50,318 nt of DNA from Gemmataceae bacterium (GTDB lineage: Bacteria > Planctomycetota > Planctomycetia > Gemmatales > Gemmataceae), in contig JADLBT010000135.1 in assembly GCA_020847555.1 (NCBI GenBank), positions 1 through 50,318 on the forward strand, given 5' to 3'. This document shows, in pieces, positions 48,449 to 50,318 of this stretch. Position numbers and translations under genes: made by a program. Position 1 is the first letter of the stretch. Every line of letters starts with the position of its first letter. The notes under the pieces are model-generated. The model worked only from the letters and a program-made list of their open reading frames with translations. It had not been told where the DNA came from and searched no databases.

Positions 48449-49771
48449 TCAAGGTTGGCGGGGCTCGCTCTGTTTCCCGGCGGCGGGCGCCTTCGGCGGG
48501 ACCGCCCAGCGCAGCAGCTGCAGGCCGAGGAAGAGCGCGAACACCGGCAGGATCAGCCACCCCAGCCACGGGAACCAGCGCGACAGGATCAGTAGCACCA
48601 GGCTGCCCCACAGCAGACTGCACCCGACCAGCGTCATCGTGCCCTTGAACCCGGCCTCCTCCGTCGCCTCCTGGTATTCGAGTGTGCTCGCCCGCCGCCG
48701 GGCCACGCTGCGCCGCGCCGCGTCGTCCAGTTCCAGGCTGCGGACGGCGTCCTGCCAGGTCAGCGGCGGCACAATCGGCGACCCGGCCGGCAGGGGTGGG
48801 GGCTCGCGGGTCGTCACGGCCTCGGGTCGCGCCGCAGTGGTGACCGCCTCCGCCAGCTCCGGCCGGACCAGACCAGAGGCGAGGGTCGGTTGACCGATCG
48901 CCCCCAGGTGGGGGAGGCGCGCGGCCTGGTGGACCGCCAGCGCGGCCTCGAACGCCTCGACCACGGCCGGCCACGGGTTCCAGGTGTTCCACGTCTCCTC
49001 GCACACCACCCCCGACTCATCGCGCCGAGTCAGTCGCGCCGGTCCGGGCCACCCGTGCGGGAACACCAGCTCGGTGCGGTCGTAGCGGCCCAGCACCGCG
49101 GCCCGCCAGCGCGGCTCAGGGTGGTTCGGTACGCACGTCACCTGAAACAGCCCGCCGCGCTCGAAGCGCCCGGCCAGCACGAACGGCTGGTCCGGCTCCA
49201 GCTCCTCCGTGGCAGCGTAGGCGAAAACCTCGCCGACCTCGCCGCCCAGCGCCCGCAGCACGTCCCACCCGGGGACGGACGGCCGGTATCCCGGCGTGTC
49301 GTGGTCCACCAGAACGGCCTCGGCGGCGCAGTACTCGACCTCGACGAGGCGCGGCGGTCCCTCGCTGTGGGTCAGCTCCGCGAGGCGCTGGATGCCCAGG
49401 TGGAGGTCGGCGGGCAGCAGCGGCAGCACCAGGCGGCGCGCGTCGATCTGGAGCATGGCCGCCTCGTAGGCGGTGTCGGGCGAGTCGTCAACGGGGTGGA
49501 CGCACAGGACGTGACGCTCGGACTGCAACGCGCGGCGGAGCTGAGCCGGGCGGTCAGCAGGGCTGCCGGCGACGATGACCGCCTCGACGCCGGGATCGGC
49601 GAGCACCTCTTCCAGGTCGCCGACGGTGCGCGGGCGCACGTCCCAGCGGCGCAGGTACTCGGCCCCGACCGGCGGGCCGCTGTAGACCGCCAGCAGGTGC
49701 CGGCCGGATTCGACGAGGGCGCGGGCCACGTCGAGCCCGTCGGGGTGATCGCCCAGCAGTGCAAAGCGCAT
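48449..49771 (-). CDS. Gfo/Idh/MocA-like oxidoreductase-fold protein with C-terminal membrane helices
   Basis: A 440-residue protein. The N-terminal ~125 residues resemble the Rossmann domain of Gfo/Idh/MocA oxidoreductases: FALLGDHPDGLDVARALVES, a D/E-rich DLEEVLADPGVEAVIVAGSP and HVLCVHP. The usual catalytic EKP motif is replaced by CVHPVDD, so catalytic activity is doubtful. The middle (about residues 130-320) resembles the C-terminal Gfo/Idh domain. The last ~60 residues contain two transmembrane helices (LVGCSLLWGSLVLLILS and LGWLILPVFALFLGLQLL). Such a membrane-tethered form is unusual. The stop codon lies at the edge of repeat C4. Confidence 0.72.
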   Translation of the reverse strand: MRFALLGDHPDGLDVARALVESGRHLLAVYSGPPVGAEYLRRWDVRPRTVGDLEEVLADPGVEAVIVAGSPADRPAQLRRALQSERHVLCVHPVDDSPDTAYEAAMLQIDARRLVLPLLPADLHLGIQRLAELTHSEGPPRLVEVEYCAAEAVLVDHDTPGYRPSVPGWDVLRALGGEVGEVFAYAATEELEPDQPFVLAGRFERGGLFQVTCVPNHPEPRWRAAVLGRYDRTELVFPHGWPGPARLTRRDESGVVCEETWNTWNPWPAVVEAFEAALAVHQAARLPHLGAIGQPTLASGLVRPELAEAVTTAARPEAVTTREPPPLPAGSPIVPPLTWQDAVRSLELDDAARRSVARRRASTLEYQEATEEAGFKGTMTLVGCSLLWGSLVLLILSRWFPWLGWLILPVFALFLGLQLLRWAVPPKAPAAGKQSEPRQP

Positions 49772-49868
49772 CAGTCGTCCGCCTCAACTGTCCCAGACCC
49801 GAAGTGAGTCCGGTCCATTCAGTATAGAGGAGGAGGGCGTCAGGATGGTTTGAATAGCAAGCGGCGCC

Positions 49869-49896
49869 GTCCGAGCCCGAAGCGTCAGCGCGGGAG
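49869..49896. repeat. Family C repeat, copy C2
   Basis: CCGAGCCCGAAGCGTCAGCG (49871-49890), then CGGG, matches one arm of palindrome C1. Only one arm is present. On the minus strand it supplies the final codons and TGA stop of the gene that ends at 49885. Confidence 0.7.
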
Positions 49897-50318
49897 AGAG
49901 ACAGGCACCCGCGCGGGCTGCCAGGCGGTTACCTCGACCTTTGGGGCTGGCCGTTTGTCCTCGCGGTCGGCAGGGCGTTCCGGTCTGGCGGGCGCCAGAT
50001 CGGCTTTCTCTCTTCGGGGGATCCAACCTTTCTGGTCCGACTTCCGGTTCCCGTCGGTCGGTGCGTTGTTGGCCGGCGATTCGCGGAACAGGCTGGCGAT
50101 GAGCCAGACAGTCAGAATCGCGACCAGGGCGATTCCTGCTCCCACGACCCAGCGGCCCGCGCCGGCTCCCGGCGGTTGTTCAACGGCCTCCTCCTTGACT
50201 TCCGTCACGATGCCCGCCCAGAACGGATCGGTGGGGGAATCGCCCCCGTCGTTCACCGGGACGGTGGCCCGCTTCCCGGTCGCCGCCGGCACCGCCTGCC
50301 AGATGCGCGGCTCGTTCA
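49885..50318 (-). CDS. Small membrane-anchored protein (start at or just beyond the window edge)
   Basis: At least 143 residues, of unknown function, with one transmembrane helix (WVVGAGIALVAILTVWLIASLF) and charged Lys/Arg/Pro-rich flanks. The frame stays open to the edge of the window; the codons at the edge read (x)TG-AAC-GAG, so an ATG beginning one base outside is likely, giving MNEPRIWQAVPAATGK. A GTG at 50292 is a possible internal start. The last residues (VSLPR) and the stop come from repeat C2. Confidence 0.55.
   Translation of the reverse strand, partial: NEPRIWQAVPAATGKRATVPVNDGGDSPTDPFWAGIVTEVKEEAVEQPPGAGAGRWVVGAGIALVAILTVWLIASLFRESPANNAPTDGNRKSDQKGWIPRREKADLAPARPERPADREDKRPAPKVEVTAWQPARVPVSLPR

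Overview
The window is chromosomal DNA of a planctomycete, most likely a member of the Gemmataceae. The reasons are the very GC-rich coding sequence (falling in the respiratory and hydrolase blocks), a TIGR03000-type planctomycete domain fused to a methyltransferase, a zinc-ribbon/toroid-repeat protein, a DUF58-centred cluster, and many dispersed palindromic repeats between and even inside genes. No rRNA, tRNA, CRISPR array or phage module was seen. The taxonomic placement is inference from gene content, not from a marker gene.

Positions 1-13454 form one plus-strand respiratory locus. It encodes a complete Alternative Complex III apart from the truncated 5' end of actA (actA-B-C-D-E-F), a small membrane protein, a SCO-type copper chaperone, and a caa3-type cytochrome c oxidase (coxB with a fused cytochrome c, coxA, coxC, coxD), then a small membrane protein of unknown function. 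Many genes overlap by 4-11 bases, so they are probably co-translated. ACIII oxidises quinol and passes electrons through haem c to the oxidase. The oxidase has the YS signature of type A2 enzymes in place of the usual glutamate.

Positions 13455-16458 are an accessory patch of lower GC. They hold a decayed transposase (N-terminal and C-terminal pieces joined by a deletion) and a secreted alpha/beta-hydrolase with a C-terminal PLL-like beta-propeller.

Positions 16459-50318 are mostly single housekeeping genes and short operons: a FadJ-like beta-oxidation protein, endonuclease V, threonine aldolase, chorismate synthase, an HpnN/MMPL-like RND transporter, an SDR, adenylosuccinate lyase, a toroid-repeat membrane protein, QueF, a secreted-protein/RimB/RimK operon, two exported SAM methyltransferases, glycerol kinase, a Uma2 nuclease-fold protein, a DUF58/DUF4381-like pair, a PpiC-type lipoprotein next to mfd, an APC amino-acid permease with an unusual inserted domain, and an oxidoreductase-fold protein with a C-terminal membrane anchor.

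The most unusual feature is the set of dispersed palindromic repeats (called families A-F here). Family A members appear to be inserted in frame inside chorismate synthase, Mfd and the SCO signal peptide, recalling Rickettsia palindromic elements. Families B and C form long hairpins at gene ends, and several genes take their last codons or stop codon from a repeat. All family assignments were made by eye; no alignment or database search was run.
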